From: Janthinobacterium sp.
GTDB lineage: Bacteria > Pseudomonadota > Gammaproteobacteria > Burkholderiales > Burkholderiaceae_D
Length of the DNA: 60,651 bases
Direction of reading: 5' to 3'
Assembly: GCF_009923995.1 (NCBI RefSeq)
Contig: NZ_RFSK01000037.1
Location: forward strand, 1-60,651
The first letter of the stretch is position 1. Each line of letters begins with the position of its first letter. The notes below the pieces were generated by a model. The model was not told the origin of the DNA. It made no database searches and saw only the letters and a list, made by a program, of their open reading frames with translations. Position numbers and translations under genes: made by a program. This document shows, piece by piece, positions 46,387 to 56,067 of this stretch.

Positions 46387-48111
46387 CTACCTGATGCGCT
46401 GATACAGGCGGAAGCGTTCCACGTCATCGGTGGGGCGGCGTCCTTCCCACAGCTTGATCCAGTCGGCGCCATGGTGCTCGGGCAGTTGTTCCTTGTTGTC
46501 CGGTACTTTGATGCTGTCTTGCAACAGGAACACGTCGCATTGCTGCTGGTTCACATTGGCAAAGGGCAGGTGGCCATAGTAGGCGAACGAAGCGCGCTGG
46601 GCGCCACCGACGTTGCTGTTGATGCACGTCGTGCCCGGCGGCAGGTGCACGGAAATCTGGTGCGCCACGCTGGCGTAGCTCTTGCTGTAGTTCAGCGGCG
46701 GCAGGAACAGGGTCATGATCAGCACCCAGATGAGGATCAGGCCGCCGGACGACAGCACCACGGCGCGCCACAGCACGGCCGGCTGGCGCGAGATGCGCCA
46801 GTGCACGAGGGCCACCCAGCCCGCGCTGACGCAGGCGGCGACGAAAAAGGCCACCAGGTCCAGCTCGGGTTTGAAGCCGGGCAATAGTTTCAGTGCGTTA
46901 TAGGCCAGGCGCGGCGGCCAGCCCGTCAGGGTGGCGAACCAGAACAGCCACAGCACGAGGGCGCAGATGGTCAGCACCATCACGGAGAACCAGTCGATGG
47001 CGTTGATGGCGCCCCGTTTCATGGTCAGCAGGCCAAACGCGGCCATCACGGCCAGCGGCGGCAGCAGGGGCAGCAGCTGGCTCGGCTCGGGATCGGGGTG
47101 GCACAGGCTGAGGATGGCCAGCATGGCGACAAAGGTCAGCGGCACGACGATGTGCAGCACGTGGTGCTGGCGGCGCCAGGCATACACGGCCCAGGCGGCG
47201 AAGGGCCAGGCGGGCCAGAAGAACCAGATGCCGACGCGGAAGAAATACTGCACGCTTTTCACGCTGGGCGGGGCGAACTGGCGGCAATTCCACTCCATCC
47301 ACGCCTGCAGCGGCGAATGACCGTAGGGTTGCAGCCATTCGCCCGGCAGCAGCCACACGAGGGCCAGGGCGATGGCCACGAGCACGGCCAGCGCCAGGTG
47401 GCGCACGCTGCGCAGCAGCGGCAGGCGCAGGAAGACGGTGCACAGCAGCATGGCGACGCTCAGCGCCGCGGGCGTGATCCAGCCGCGCGTGAGGGTCAGG
47501 CCGCCCAGCGCCAGGCCCAGCAGGGCAGCATTGCGCACGGACGGGCCTTCCACATAGCGCACGGCGCGGTACAGCAGGTAGGCCATCAGGGAGACGTACA
47601 GCGCCTCGGCCGTGATGTCATGGCTGTGCTGCAGCAGGCCCAGGCAGCCCAGGTAGATGAGCACGGCGGCATCGGCCAGGGTGCGGCCGAAATCGTCCGG
47701 TTCGGGCTGGCCGCCGAAGGCCAGGCGCAGGGGCTGGGCGTCGTTGCGGCGGCCCAGGTTGAAGGCCGTGTACCAGACGGACAGGGTGCTGACGACGAAA
47801 ATGCCGATGGTCGACATGCGCGCGCCGAAGACGTCGCCATCGATCCAGCCGAACAGCTTGATGGCGATGGCGCCCAGCCAGAAGGCCAGCGGCCCTTCGT
47901 CGGGCACGGACAGGCCGGCGATGTTGGGCCACAGCCAGTCGTTCAGGCCGCCATGCGCCATGGTCCACATGATGCCGAAACTGGCGGCGTCATCGTTCTT
48001 CCACGGTTCGCGGCCGATCAGGCCAGGCAGGATGTACAGCAGGCCAAGCGCAAACAAGGCCCATCGTGGCAGCGCGAGTGTGGCAGCGGCGGGAAGGCGG
48101 ACTGGCTTCAT
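46387..48111 (-). CDS. ArnT/PMT-like membrane glycosyltransferase
   Basis: A 574-residue protein with 12 or so membrane helices. The first loop DEGPLAFWLGAIAIKLFG and the preceding REPWKNDDAASFGIMW are the acidic-motif region of the GT39/GT83 (PMT/ArnT) lipid-dependent glycosyltransferases. HDITAEALYVSLMAYLLYRAVRY and LTLTRGWITPAALSVAML follow. A periplasmic C-terminal domain (about 490-574) is predicted. It transfers sugar from an undecaprenyl-phosphate donor to lipid A or another acceptor. No arn operon is present, so the acceptor is open. Confidence 0.9.
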   Translation of the reverse strand: MKPVRLPAAATLALPRWALFALGLLYILPGLIGREPWKNDDAASFGIMWTMAHGGLNDWLWPNIAGLSVPDEGPLAFWLGAIAIKLFGWIDGDVFGARMSTIGIFVVSTLSVWYTAFNLGRRNDAQPLRLAFGGQPEPDDFGRTLADAAVLIYLGCLGLLQHSHDITAEALYVSLMAYLLYRAVRYVEGPSVRNAALLGLALGGLTLTRGWITPAALSVAMLLCTVFLRLPLLRSVRHLALAVLVAIALALVWLLPGEWLQPYGHSPLQAWMEWNCRQFAPPSVKSVQYFFRVGIWFFWPAWPFAAWAVYAWRRQHHVLHIVVPLTFVAMLAILSLCHPDPEPSQLLPLLPPLAVMAAFGLLTMKRGAINAIDWFSVMVLTICALVLWLFWFATLTGWPPRLAYNALKLLPGFKPELDLVAFFVAACVSAGWVALVHWRISRQPAVLWRAVVLSSGGLILIWVLIMTLFLPPLNYSKSYASVAHQISVHLPPGTTCINSNVGGAQRASFAYYGHLPFANVNQQQCDVFLLQDSIKVPDNKEQLPEHHGADWIKLWEGRRPTDDVERFRLYQRIR

Positions 48112-48195
48112 CGATAGTCGGTATCAGAAAAAATGGCAAGACGCGACGAATGGCGTCGGGTATGCGCGAGTATAAAGTAAAGCGGCCAAAGACAA

Positions 48196-48218
48196 AAAAG
48201 GCAGCCGTAGCTGCCTTT
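48196..48218 (-). terminator. Terminator after rpmE2
   Basis: The arms AAGGCAGC and GCTGCCTT around a four-base loop are followed by six T on the minus strand, 46 bases past the rpmE2 stop. Confidence 0.88.
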
Positions 48219-48263
48219 TCTCTGGTAGCCGAAGCTGCCCTCTTTGCCGCAGAGCGGCAAAAA

Positions 48264-48533
48264 TCAGCCTGCTGCGACTGCGGTTTTCGAACCAACGGAA
48301 CCGAACTTCTGACGGAACTTCTCGACGCGACCGGCGGTATCGACGATTTTGTGCTTGCCCGTGAAGAATGGGTGCGATTCAGCCGAAACCTCGATCTTCA
48401 CCAGTGGGTATTCTTTACCGTCAAGGGTGATTTTTTCGCGGGTTTGGATGGTCGAACGGGTAACGAATTTGAAATCGCACGACAGGTCGTGGAAAACAAC
48501 TTCGCGGTAATCTGGATGGGTATCGACTTTCAT
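48264..48533 (-). CDS. rpmE2: 50S ribosomal protein L31 type B
   Basis: An 89-residue protein starting [23 protein letters not shown], with the L31 core [52 protein letters not shown]. It lacks the CxxC zinc pairs of type A, so it is the zinc-independent type B form. GAGA 6 bases before the ATG supports this start; 11 upstream in-frame codons are not conserved. It follows rho on the same strand, the usual order in Burkholderiales. Confidence 0.97.
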   Translation of the reverse strand: MKVDTHPDYREVVFHDLSCDFKFVTRSTIQTREKITLDGKEYPLVKIEVSAESHPFFTGKHKIVDTAGRVEKFRQKFGSVGSKTAVAAG

Positions 48534-48662
48534 GGGATTCTCTCTGAGTAGGTAGCCAAACAGCACTTCGTCGGTCGTCTTGCTTCTTGACCCGATTGCC
48601 GATCACTTGCCAGGGTTTAAAATAATGCAACCGTCGATTATATAGCGCTTTCCCGCCGCAGG

Positions 48663-48692
48663 CAATAAAAAAGCCGCTCCAGGAGCGGCTTG
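48663..48692 (-). terminator. Terminator downstream of rho
   Basis: The arms AAGCCGCTC and GAGCGGCTT with a three-base loop are followed by TTTTTT on the minus strand. It lies about 135 bases beyond the rho stop, after the structured segment at 48720-48840. Confidence 0.9.
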
Positions 48693-48719
48693 GGCCGGTA
48701 GCGCCTTGATATGACGCCA

Positions 48720-48840
48720 CCGAGGGGAGGGAAACCGTAGCGAGCAGGCCCGATATACGGCCGAGTAGCGCAGCTGTACGAAGGTACAGCGAGCAACACA
48801 GGCCGTAGAGCGGGACGCGCAGTAGGTTTACCCCCCTCGG
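48720..48840 (-). other. Structured segment spanning the rho stop codon and 3' UTR
   Basis: Long-range arms CCGAGGGGAGGGAAACC (48720-48736) and GGTTTACCCCCCTCGG (48825-48840) are near-complementary and enclose about 90 bases with no gene. Inside are a perfect hairpin GCTGTAC-gaag-GTACAGC (48773-48790) and a GGCC-cgatatac-GGCC pair. The outer arm includes the last codons and the stop of rho. It could be an mRNA 3' structure, a small RNA or a dispersed repeat. Confidence 0.6.
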
Positions 48841-50090
48841 CGCATCATGTCGAAGAACTCGGCGTTGTTCTTCGTTGCTTTCATCTTGTCGAGGATGAAC
48901 TCCATCGCCTCGATCTCGTCCATCGAGTACAGCAGCTTGCGCAGGATCCAGATTTTTTGCAGCTCGTTCGGCTTGATCAGCAGTTCTTCGCGGCGGGTAC
49001 CCGATTTGTTCAGGTTAATTGCCGGATAGACACGTTTTTCAGCCAGGCGGCGTTCCAGATGCACCTCCATGTTGCCGGTACCCTTGAATTCCTCAAAGAT
49101 CACGTCATCCATGCGCGAACCCGTTTCGATCAGGGCCGTGGCGATGATGGTCAGCGAGCCGCCTTCTTCGATATTGCGCGCGGCGCCGAAGAAGCGTTTT
49201 GGACGTTGCAGCGCGTTCGCATCCACACCGCCGGTCAGGACCTTGCCCGAGGCAGGGATGACGGTGTTGTAGGCGCGCGCCAGGCGGGTGATCGAGTCGA
49301 GCAGGATCACCACGTCTTTTTTCATTTCGACCAGGCGCTTGGCTTTTTCCAGCACCATCTCGGCCACTTGCACGTGGCGCGTGGCCGGCTCGTCGAAGGT
49401 CGAGGCGACGACTTCGCCGCGCACCGAACGTTGCATCTCGGTAACTTCTTCCGGACGTTCGTCGATCAGCAGCACGATCAGGGTGATGTCGGGGTGGTTC
49501 GCCGTGATCGCATGCGCGATGTGCTGCAGGATCACGGATTTACCGGATTTCGGCGACGCCACCAGCAGGCCGCGCTGGCCCTTGCCGATCGGGGCGATCA
49601 GGTCGATGATGCGGCCGGTGATGTTTTCCTGGCCATTCATTTCACGTTCCAGACGCAGCGGCTCGTTCGGGTGCAGCGGCGTCAGGTTTTCAAACAGGAT
49701 GCGGTGCTTCGAGGCTTCCGGCGATTCGCCGTTGACCTTGTCTACTTTGACCAGTGCGAAATAGCGTTCGCCATCTTTCGGGGTCCGTACCTCGCCTTCG
49801 ATCGAATCGCCGGTGTGCAGGTTGAAACGGCGGATTTGCGAAGGGGAGATGTAAATGTCGTCGGTGGACGCCATGTAGCTGGCGTCGGGCGAGCGCAGGA
49901 AGCCGAAGCCGTCAGGCAGCACTTCCAGGGCGCCGTCGCCAAAAATCTGTTCGCCGGACTTGGCGCGTTTTTTCAGGATAGCGAACATCAGCTCCTGTTT
50001 GCGCAAGCGGGCTGCGTTGTCAATGTCAAGACCGATCGCCATCTCAAGCAGGGCGGATACGTGTAGGGCCTTTAGTTCGGATAAATGCAT
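48828..50090 (-). CDS. rho: Transcription termination factor Rho
   Basis: A 420-residue hexameric RNA helicase. N-terminal Rho_N helix part [18 protein letters not shown], then the cold-shock RNA-binding fold ([33 protein letters not shown]). Walker A is [13 protein letters not shown] near residue 180. [33 protein letters not shown] (Walker B), the Q/R-loop GALNALQ-type segment [20 protein letters not shown] and RRAE-type SGTRREELL follow. The ATG at 50090 begins the conserved N-terminus. It lies between trxA upstream and rpmE2 downstream, the conserved arrangement. Confidence 0.98.
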   Translation of the reverse strand: MHLSELKALHVSALLEMAIGLDIDNAARLRKQELMFAILKKRAKSGEQIFGDGALEVLPDGFGFLRSPDASYMASTDDIYISPSQIRRFNLHTGDSIEGEVRTPKDGERYFALVKVDKVNGESPEASKHRILFENLTPLHPNEPLRLEREMNGQENITGRIIDLIAPIGKGQRGLLVASPKSGKSVILQHIAHAITANHPDITLIVLLIDERPEEVTEMQRSVRGEVVASTFDEPATRHVQVAEMVLEKAKRLVEMKKDVVILLDSITRLARAYNTVIPASGKVLTGGVDANALQRPKRFFGAARNIEEGGSLTIIATALIETGSRMDDVIFEEFKGTGNMEVHLERRLAEKRVYPAINLNKSGTRREELLIKPNELQKIWILRKLLYSMDEIEAMEFILDKMKATKNNAEFFDMMRRGG

Positions 50091-50245
50091 ATGTGTTGAG
50101 TGTCCCGAGACGGGATGTAAAGGTAGGGGAGGGAACTGCGTGGCTTGATTAATTATTCGGGAAGGTTTTGCACGAATGGTACGAAAGCCGCTTCCCGGTG
50201 TGTCCAATCAGGCGGCGCTGCGGGCGCAGCGCTGCCTATCATACA

Positions 50246-50572
50246 TTAAATGTTGCTGTCGACGAAAGCGGTCAACTGGCCCTTGGCCATGGCGCCCACT
50301 TTTTGCGCAGCGGCGACACCATCCTTGAACAGGATCAAGGTCGGGATGCCGCGGATGCCGAACTTGGCAGGCACTGCCTGGTTGGCGTCCACGTCCATCT
50401 TGGCGATCTGGATGCGGCCGGCATATTCCTTGGCCACTTCTTCCAGGATCGGGGCGATGGCCTTGCAGGGACCGCACCATTCTGCCCAGAAGTCGACCAG
50501 TACTGGCAACTCGGATTTCAGGACGTCTGCTTCAAAAGATGCATCGCTAATGTGTTTGATATTTTCGCTCAT
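50246..50572 (-). CDS. trxA: Thioredoxin 1
   Basis: A 108-residue protein. Active site WAEWCGPCKAIAPIL (WCGPC) and cis-proline loop GIRGIPTLILFKDG are intact. A general disulfide reductase in the cytosol. GAGGAAAAT precedes the ATG at 50572; the nine upstream in-frame codons are not part of the family. It is 155 bases upstream of rho on the same strand. Confidence 0.98.
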   Translation of the reverse strand: MSENIKHISDASFEADVLKSELPVLVDFWAEWCGPCKAIAPILEEVAKEYAGRIQIAKMDVDANQAVPAKFGIRGIPTLILFKDGVAAAQKVGAMAKGQLTAFVDSNI

Positions 50573-50599
50573 ATTTTCCTCAAATGAGGGTGGGATCAA

Positions 50600-50876
50600 T
50601 AATGCCTGGAATTAACCATACGCTGGTTCGCCATCCATGCTTCCTGGAGTGCAGCTAGCAGATGGGGGCAATGGGCACAGTTTCAATGTTCTTGGAAGGT
50701 GCGACCAGAGGTATGCAGGCGGGGATGGCTGAAATAATAACCCATTTTTTCAAAGCGTGGCGATTATTGCAGAAAAACTTGAGGCAGATCTGTCCGGGGC
50801 CCGTTGAGCGGGCGCCAGGGCCGCATGCCTGCTGGTCCCGCGGCCTGTCTGCCATCGCCGTTGCCCCGCCGCCGTA
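50600..50876. other. Non-coding gap, 277 bases
   Basis: This gap lies upstream of trxA and downstream of the response regulator. No coding frame is convincing. It has an AT-richer centre (around 50725-50780) compatible with the trxA promoter region. Confidence 0.45.
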
Positions 50877-51341
50877 TCAGGCTTGCACGCCGGACAGGCG
50901 CGCCGTGTGCTGCCGTTGCAAGTTCACCATGAGCTGCAGTTCCGCGCTCTCCATCGGCTTGCGGAAGGTGCCTAATATATGCAGGCCATTGGCCACGGCC
51001 AGGCGTTCGGCAGCCAGGCGCACGGCCGAATGCAGGCCCGACAGCAGCACGACGCCGCCGCGGAAGCCGTTTTCCGCCGCCATGCGCAGAAATTCGATGC
51101 CATCGACGTCGGGCATGGACAGGTCGCAGATCAGCAGGTCGGGCTGGTGCTGCTGCAGGGTGGCCAGCGCCTGCTCGCTGTGCGATTCGCAGCGGATGTC
51201 GAACTGCCCCAGCTGCTCCAGCATGTCGCTGAGCACGTCGAGCATGAAGACATCGTCATCCAGCAGCAAGATGCGCATGGGCGCCAGGCCCGCGTCGTCC
51301 TGGGCCTGGGCCTCGGTGTGTTGATTAGATGCATTGTTCAT
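50877..51341 (-). CDS. Single-domain response regulator
   Basis: A 154-residue protein, mostly a receiver: MRILLLDDDVFMLDVLSDML, acceptor Asp in LLICDLSMPDVDGIEFL, VVLLSG and GTFRKPMESAEL. The ATG at 51341 (MNNASNQHTEAQAQ) adds a 20-residue hydrophilic lead; upstream in-frame codons are not convincing. No output domain is present, so it probably shuttles phosphate or acts by protein contact. It lies 80 bases after the large hybrid kinase on the same strand, the obvious partner. Confidence 0.92.
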   Translation of the reverse strand: MNNASNQHTEAQAQDDAGLAPMRILLLDDDVFMLDVLSDMLEQLGQFDIRCESHSEQALATLQQHQPDLLICDLSMPDVDGIEFLRMAAENGFRGGVVLLSGLHSAVRLAAERLAVANGLHILGTFRKPMESAELQLMVNLQRQHTARLSGVQA

Positions 51342-51421
51342 CGTGATGTCTTTCAGTTTCCGGTTTGTATGCTGCATCGTGGTCGATGCCGTTACCTTGC
51401 CGCAAAGCAAATCGGCGGTAG

Positions 51422-54400
51422 CTAATCGTCATTGGCAAAGCTGGTGTTGTTCATGATTTGTTCGGTGATCTGTTCCAGCAGCGGCCACAGCCGGGTGACG
51501 ATGCGCTGCGCCCGCTCGGCCTCCTCGGCCGGCTCGCCCGGCGGCAGAGTTTCCAGGCTATGGCACAGCTCGGCCAAGCCCAGCGCGCCGACCGTGCGCG
51601 CCGAGGACTTGATGCGGTGGCCCAGTTCGCGCACCTGGTGCACGTCGCCGCGCGCCAGGGCCGCATCGATGTCGCCGAAGCCATCCTGCGTCGTCTGCAG
51701 GAACTTGAAGGCAAACTTGCGCACCTTTTGCGGGTTGTAGCCCAGCAGCTTGGCCAGGATGGACAGGTCGATCACCTGCGGATCGCCGGCCAGGGTGGTC
51801 TTGAAGGCGGGCGCGGCGCGGGTGCGCGCCGGTGGCGGCGGCGTCTCGCGCGCCGGCAGCCAGCTGGCGATGGTCTGGTACATCATGGCCGGCTGGATGG
51901 GCTTGGAAATGAAATCGTCCATGCCCGCGTCCAGGCAGCGCACGCGGTCCTCGCTCGTGGCCGTGGCCGTCATGGCCAGCACGCGCAAATGGGCCAGCTG
52001 CGGATCGGCGCGGATGAGGCGCGTGGCCTGCAAGCCATCCATCAGCGGCATCTGCACGTCCATCAGCACGCAGTCGAACTGCGTCTGGCGCAGCAAGTCG
52101 AGCGCTTCCTCGCCATTGTTGGCCAGGCAGACGGAGGCGCCCGCTTCTTCCAGCAGTTCCAGCGCCACCTGCTGGTTGAACGTGTTGTCTTCCACCAGCA
52201 GGATGCGCGCATGCTTGAGCGTGCGCATCACCAGGGCCGCGTCGGCGCTGGCGCGCATGGCGGCCGCCGTCTGCACCATGCTGTCGAGCATGGCCGGCGC
52301 CGCCTGGTCGGAAATGCCCAGGTTGGCCGTGAACCAGAAGGTGCTACCGGCGCCGGGGCGGCTGTCGACGCCGACGTCGCCGCCCATCAGCTGGGCCAGC
52401 TGCTTGCAGATGGCCAGGCCCAGGCCCGTGCCGCCGTATTCGCGCGTGGTGGAGGTGTCGGCCTGCTGGAAGGACTGGAACAGCTTGCTCATCTCGTCCT
52501 GCGACAGGCCGATGCCGTGGTCGCACACTTCAAAGCGCACCAGGCAATGCTTCGCATCCGCCACCACCTTGTGGACTTTCACGGTGATGCTGCCCTGTTC
52601 GCTGAACTTGATGGCGTTATTCGCGTAGTTGATGAGCACCTGGCCCAGGCGCAGCGGGTCGCCCACGAGCACGGCCGGCAGTTGCGGGTCGATCTCGAAC
52701 AGCAGTTCCAGGTTCTTGCCGGCGGCGCGCGGCGCCACCACCGTCATCAGTGTCTGCACGACGTGGTCGAAACTGAAATTGACGCGCTCGATCTCCAGCT
52801 TGCCCGCCTCGATCTTTGAAATGTCGAGGATATCGTCGATGATGCCCAGCAAGTGTTCGCCGGCGAAGCGGATCTTTTCCAGGTAATCGCGCTGGCGCGG
52901 TTCCAGTTCCGTCTTCAGGGCCAGATAGGCCATGCCGATCACGCCATTCATCGGCGTGCGGATTTCATGGCTCATGTTGGCCAGGAACTGTCCCTTCGCC
53001 AGGCTCGCCTCTTCGGCCACCTGCTTGGCCTGGTCGAGCTGCTCGGTGCGCTGGGCCACGCGCTCTTCCAGATGTTCATTGAGCTCGCGCAAGGCGCTCT
53101 CGCTGCGCTTGTGATAGGTGATGTCCGTCAGGCTGGCCACCACCATGCCCACCTTGCCGTATTCATCGCGGATGGCTTCGGTATTCACGGAGAGCCACGA
53201 CAGGCTGCCGTCCGGCTGCTGCACGCCCATCAGCACGTCGCGCATGGCTTCGCCCGTCGACAGGGTGATGTGCACGGGATGGCTGCGCTGGTCGAAGGCG
53301 GAGCCGTCCTCGCGCACGGCTTGCCACAGGCTGTTGCCGGCCGGGCTGGCCGCCAGCATGCGTTCGGCGGCCGCATTGCTTTCCAGAATGTGGCCGTGGC
53401 TGTCCTGCACCACCAGGCCATTCGTCACGGCGCCGAAGACGGAGGCCATGCGCTGGCTCGAATTCGACAGGGCGATCGAGGCCTGGCGCCGCTCCGTGAT
53501 GTCGGTAATCATCGCCAGCGTGCCGCCCGGCTCGCCATTCTCCGACTGGATGCTGGTGCTCGACAGCAAGCCCCACAGGCTCGACAAGTCCTTGCGGAAA
53601 AAGCGGAAATCCACCTGGTCCGGCTGGCTGGCGGCACTGCCGTGGCTGGCCAGGCGCCGCTGCATCAGCAGCTGGCTGTCGCGGTCCATGAAGTCGAGCA
53701 TGGGGCGGTGCAGCATTTCCTGCACCGTGTAGCCCAGCATGTGCGCCATCTTCGGGTTGACGAAGGTGGTCTTGCCATCCGCATCCGTCATCCAGATGCC
53801 TTCGGCCGCCGTCTGCACGATCAGGCGGTAGCGCTCCGAGCTGGCGTGCAGCGCTTCCTCGGCGCGCTGGCGCTGCGTCATGTCGCGCAGCGAGACGATG
53901 GAAAAGACTTGCCCGGCCATGCGCAGCGGCGACAGGCTGACCTTGGCGGGGAAATGCGTGCCGTCGCGGCGGCGCGCCATCATCACGCGGCCGGGCAGGC
54001 TGTGGCGCGCCTGCGGGTCGCCCGCGGACTGGCTGACCGTGCTTTCCGGCACCAGTTGCTCCAGCGACATACCCGTCAGTTCGGCCAGGGGATAGCCGAA
54101 GCAGCGCGCGCCGATCTGGTTGGCGTAATGCACCTTGCCTTCGACGTCGGCCACCAGCATGGCTTCGGGCGCCGCTTCGAGCATGGAGCGCATGCGCGCT
54201 TCCTCGTCCTGCTTGCGTTCGCCGATGTCGCAGACGATGCCGCTGGCCTGCGTGGCGGCGCCATCGGAGGCGCGCGTCAGCACGGCGCCGCGCGCCAGCA
54301 GCCAGCGCCAGTGGCCGTCGCTGTGGCGCAAGCGAAATTCGCAGCTGAACGTGCCCGGCGCCTGGCCATCGAAATGCTGGCGAAACGCCAGGCTCAGGCG

Positions 54401-54844
54401 AGCGCGGTCGTCGCGGTGCACTTCGGCCAGCCAGGCGGCCAGCGTGTGTTCCAGGCGCGCGTGCTTGTCGCCGAGCATGTCCTGATACAGGGGAGCGAAC
54501 AGCAGCTGGTCGGCCTCGCGGCGCCAGGTCCAGCCGGCCATGGCGGCGCCGCGCAAGGCTTGCACGGCATGGGCCTCGCCACGGGCATCGGCGGGACATT
54601 GTCCGTGCCGCGCCTGACGTCGCCAGCGCCAGGCTTGCCAGCACGCCAGTGCCGCCAGGGTCGTGGCGCTGGCCGCCGCGTACGGCCACAGCAGTGCTGG
54701 CGCCACGCCGGGCGCCGCCTGTGCCAGGACAGGCAGGGACAGCCCGATGCCCGCAGCGAGCACCGTATGCGCGAGCCGGCGCAGAGCACGGCGCCGGCGG
54801 CGTGGTGCGCTGAAACTCGTGTGGCTGCAATACGACAAATGCAT
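51422..54844 (-). CDS. Multi-PAS hybrid histidine kinase with receiver and Hpt
   Basis: An 1140-residue protein. Two N-terminal hydrophobic segments (about 23-43 and 50-68) suggest membrane anchoring. Four PAS/PAC units follow between about 90 and 590 (for example [38 protein letters not shown]). HisKA has His in [15 protein letters not shown] near 626. HATPase_c has [19 protein letters not shown] and GGTGLGLAI. The receiver starts at 881 ([10 protein letters not shown], Asp in [11 protein letters not shown] near 925). The Hpt has phospho-His in [15 protein letters not shown] near 1076. The next gene is its likely receiver partner. The last 40 residues end near [10 protein letters not shown]. 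Confidence 0.94.
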   Translation of the reverse strand: MHLSYCSHTSFSAPRRRRRALRRLAHTVLAAGIGLSLPVLAQAAPGVAPALLWPYAAASATTLAALACWQAWRWRRQARHGQCPADARGEAHAVQALRGAAMAGWTWRREADQLLFAPLYQDMLGDKHARLEHTLAAWLAEVHRDDRARLSLAFRQHFDGQAPGTFSCEFRLRHSDGHWRWLLARGAVLTRASDGAATQASGIVCDIGERKQDEEARMRSMLEAAPEAMLVADVEGKVHYANQIGARCFGYPLAELTGMSLEQLVPESTVSQSAGDPQARHSLPGRVMMARRRDGTHFPAKVSLSPLRMAGQVFSIVSLRDMTQRQRAEEALHASSERYRLIVQTAAEGIWMTDADGKTTFVNPKMAHMLGYTVQEMLHRPMLDFMDRDSQLLMQRRLASHGSAASQPDQVDFRFFRKDLSSLWGLLSSTSIQSENGEPGGTLAMITDITERRQASIALSNSSQRMASVFGAVTNGLVVQDSHGHILESNAAAERMLAASPAGNSLWQAVREDGSAFDQRSHPVHITLSTGEAMRDVLMGVQQPDGSLSWLSVNTEAIRDEYGKVGMVVASLTDITYHKRSESALRELNEHLEERVAQRTEQLDQAKQVAEEASLAKGQFLANMSHEIRTPMNGVIGMAYLALKTELEPRQRDYLEKIRFAGEHLLGIIDDILDISKIEAGKLEIERVNFSFDHVVQTLMTVVAPRAAGKNLELLFEIDPQLPAVLVGDPLRLGQVLINYANNAIKFSEQGSITVKVHKVVADAKHCLVRFEVCDHGIGLSQDEMSKLFQSFQQADTSTTREYGGTGLGLAICKQLAQLMGGDVGVDSRPGAGSTFWFTANLGISDQAAPAMLDSMVQTAAAMRASADAALVMRTLKHARILLVEDNTFNQQVALELLEEAGASVCLANNGEEALDLLRQTQFDCVLMDVQMPLMDGLQATRLIRADPQLAHLRVLAMTATATSEDRVRCLDAGMDDFISKPIQPAMMYQTIASWLPARETPPPPARTRAAPAFKTTLAGDPQVIDLSILAKLLGYNPQKVRKFAFKFLQTTQDGFGDIDAALARGDVHQVRELGHRIKSSARTVGALGLAELCHSLETLPPGEPAEEAERAQRIVTRLWPLLEQITEQIMNNTSFANDD

Positions 54845-55165
54845 CCCTTTCTGGGGCGTGATTGGACCGTGCTGGCGTACGGGACGCGCGCAAATAAGCG
54901 CCCATGGCGCCTTCTGGCGGCCACTATAGCATCGAATATTTACTCGGAGTATTTAAGTTCTGAAACGGTCAGAACGGGGCTTTCTTTTGCCCCGCAATGG
55001 CCAAATTTTTCGCGATTTGGTGAGAATCTGAGAGAAATTGAGCGCCAAATCGTGCTATTGAAGCGGCAGCCTGGAAGGCGCCTGCTCAAGCCACCGCGTG
55101 CGGTACCGCGCCGGCGAGCATCACCGGCCGCAAGGCGCGCCGCGCGGCCGGTGTTTCCGGTGTGC
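54845..55165. other. Intergenic region of 321 bases with palindromes
   Basis: No gene is seen between the hybrid kinase and hutC. The left third is AT-rich and holds several dyads described separately. The right third is GC-rich with no motif recognised. Confidence 0.55.
54941..54994. promoter_or_regulatory. Cluster of three dyads upstream of the hybrid kinase
   Basis: TACTCGGAGTA (54941-54951) is a perfect palindrome. GTTCTGA-aacgg-TCAGAAC (54957-54975) has perfect 7-bp arms. CGGGGC-N8-GCCCCG (54975-54994) forms a hairpin. They lie 97-150 bases before the kinase ATG, so they may be operators or a transcript-end hairpin. Confidence 0.55.
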
Positions 55166-55885
55166 TCAGCTAAAGCTGCCGGCGAACTGATAGCGGTGGC
55201 CGGGATGCCACATGGTGGCGATCGAGGCGACCTTGCCGCCCGAGCGCGTCTGGCGGCGCAGCACCAGGCAGGCCTGTTTCGTGTCGATGGCCAGCATCTC
55301 GGCGATGTCGCGCGGCGCCGACAGCGCCTCGATGCTGTAGGTGGCGCCCTGCAGGGGGGCCGCGGCCATCAGGTATTCGTTCGGCGTGATGCTGGAGAAA
55401 TCCTGCGTCATGTAGTCGGGCGCGCGTTCGGGATTGACCCAGCGGTCCTCCACCTGGATGGGTACGCCGTTCTCAAAATGCACGATCAGCGAATGGAACA
55501 GCGGGTGTTCCGGCGGCAGGCCGAATTGCTTTGCCAGCAAGTCCGATGCCTTGGTGCGTTCCAGCAATTGCAGGCTGCTGCGGTGGATATGTCCGCGCGC
55601 GCGCACTTCATCGGCGATACTCTTGATTTCCAACAAGGTCGCCTGGTATTTTTGCTGCGCCACATAGGTGCCGGAACCCTGGCGCCGCGTCAGCACCTGC
55701 TCGCTGGTCAGTTCGCGCACGGCGCGGTTGACCGTCATGCGCGAGACGCCGAATTGTTTCACCAGGGCTTGCTCGGAAGGAATCACGTCGCCCTCCTTCC
55801 AGCGGCCGGCGGCGATGCCGGCCAGCAGAAAATCCTTGATGCGCTGGAAAATGGGCGTATTTTCTTGTGTATTGTGGTCGTCCAA
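55166..55885 (-). CDS. hutC: GntR/HutC-family histidine utilisation repressor
   Basis: About 239 residues. The GntR winged helix is at residues 8-75 (PIFQRIKDFLLAGIAAGRWKEGDVIPSEQALVKQFGVSRMTVNRAVRELTSEQVLTRRQGSGTYVA). A UTRA ligand-binding domain follows (HRSSLQLLERTKAS, LFHSLIVHFENGVPIQVEDRWVNP, TYSIEALSAPRDIAEMLAI, CLVLRRQTRSGGKVASIATMWHPGHRYQFAGSF). The end GHRYQFAG is characteristic of HutC, which binds urocanate. The TTG at 55885 is chosen since GGAGA lies 8 bases before it; a GTG at 55951 is an alternative. No hut enzymes are in the window to its left, so the operon must be elsewhere. Confidence 0.9.
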   Translation of the reverse strand: MDDHNTQENTPIFQRIKDFLLAGIAAGRWKEGDVIPSEQALVKQFGVSRMTVNRAVRELTSEQVLTRRQGSGTYVAQQKYQATLLEIKSIADEVRARGHIHRSSLQLLERTKASDLLAKQFGLPPEHPLFHSLIVHFENGVPIQVEDRWVNPERAPDYMTQDFSSITPNEYLMAAAPLQGATYSIEALSAPRDIAEMLAIDTKQACLVLRRQTRSGGKVASIATMWHPGHRYQFAGSFS

Positions 55886-56067
55886 TGCGGTGTCTCCGAA
55901 GCGCGGGCAGGGCGCGCTTCCGGACGGAGGCGCGATGGCCGATTTTAGCACCGAGCACGCTGCCTGCCGCCAGCCATTTTTTTGAATTCAAAAGCAAGCG
56001 CCGGAGTGCGGTGCGCGCAGGCACTGGCTATGCTGAAGACTGACTATTGACTTGCAGGGAGTCCGCC

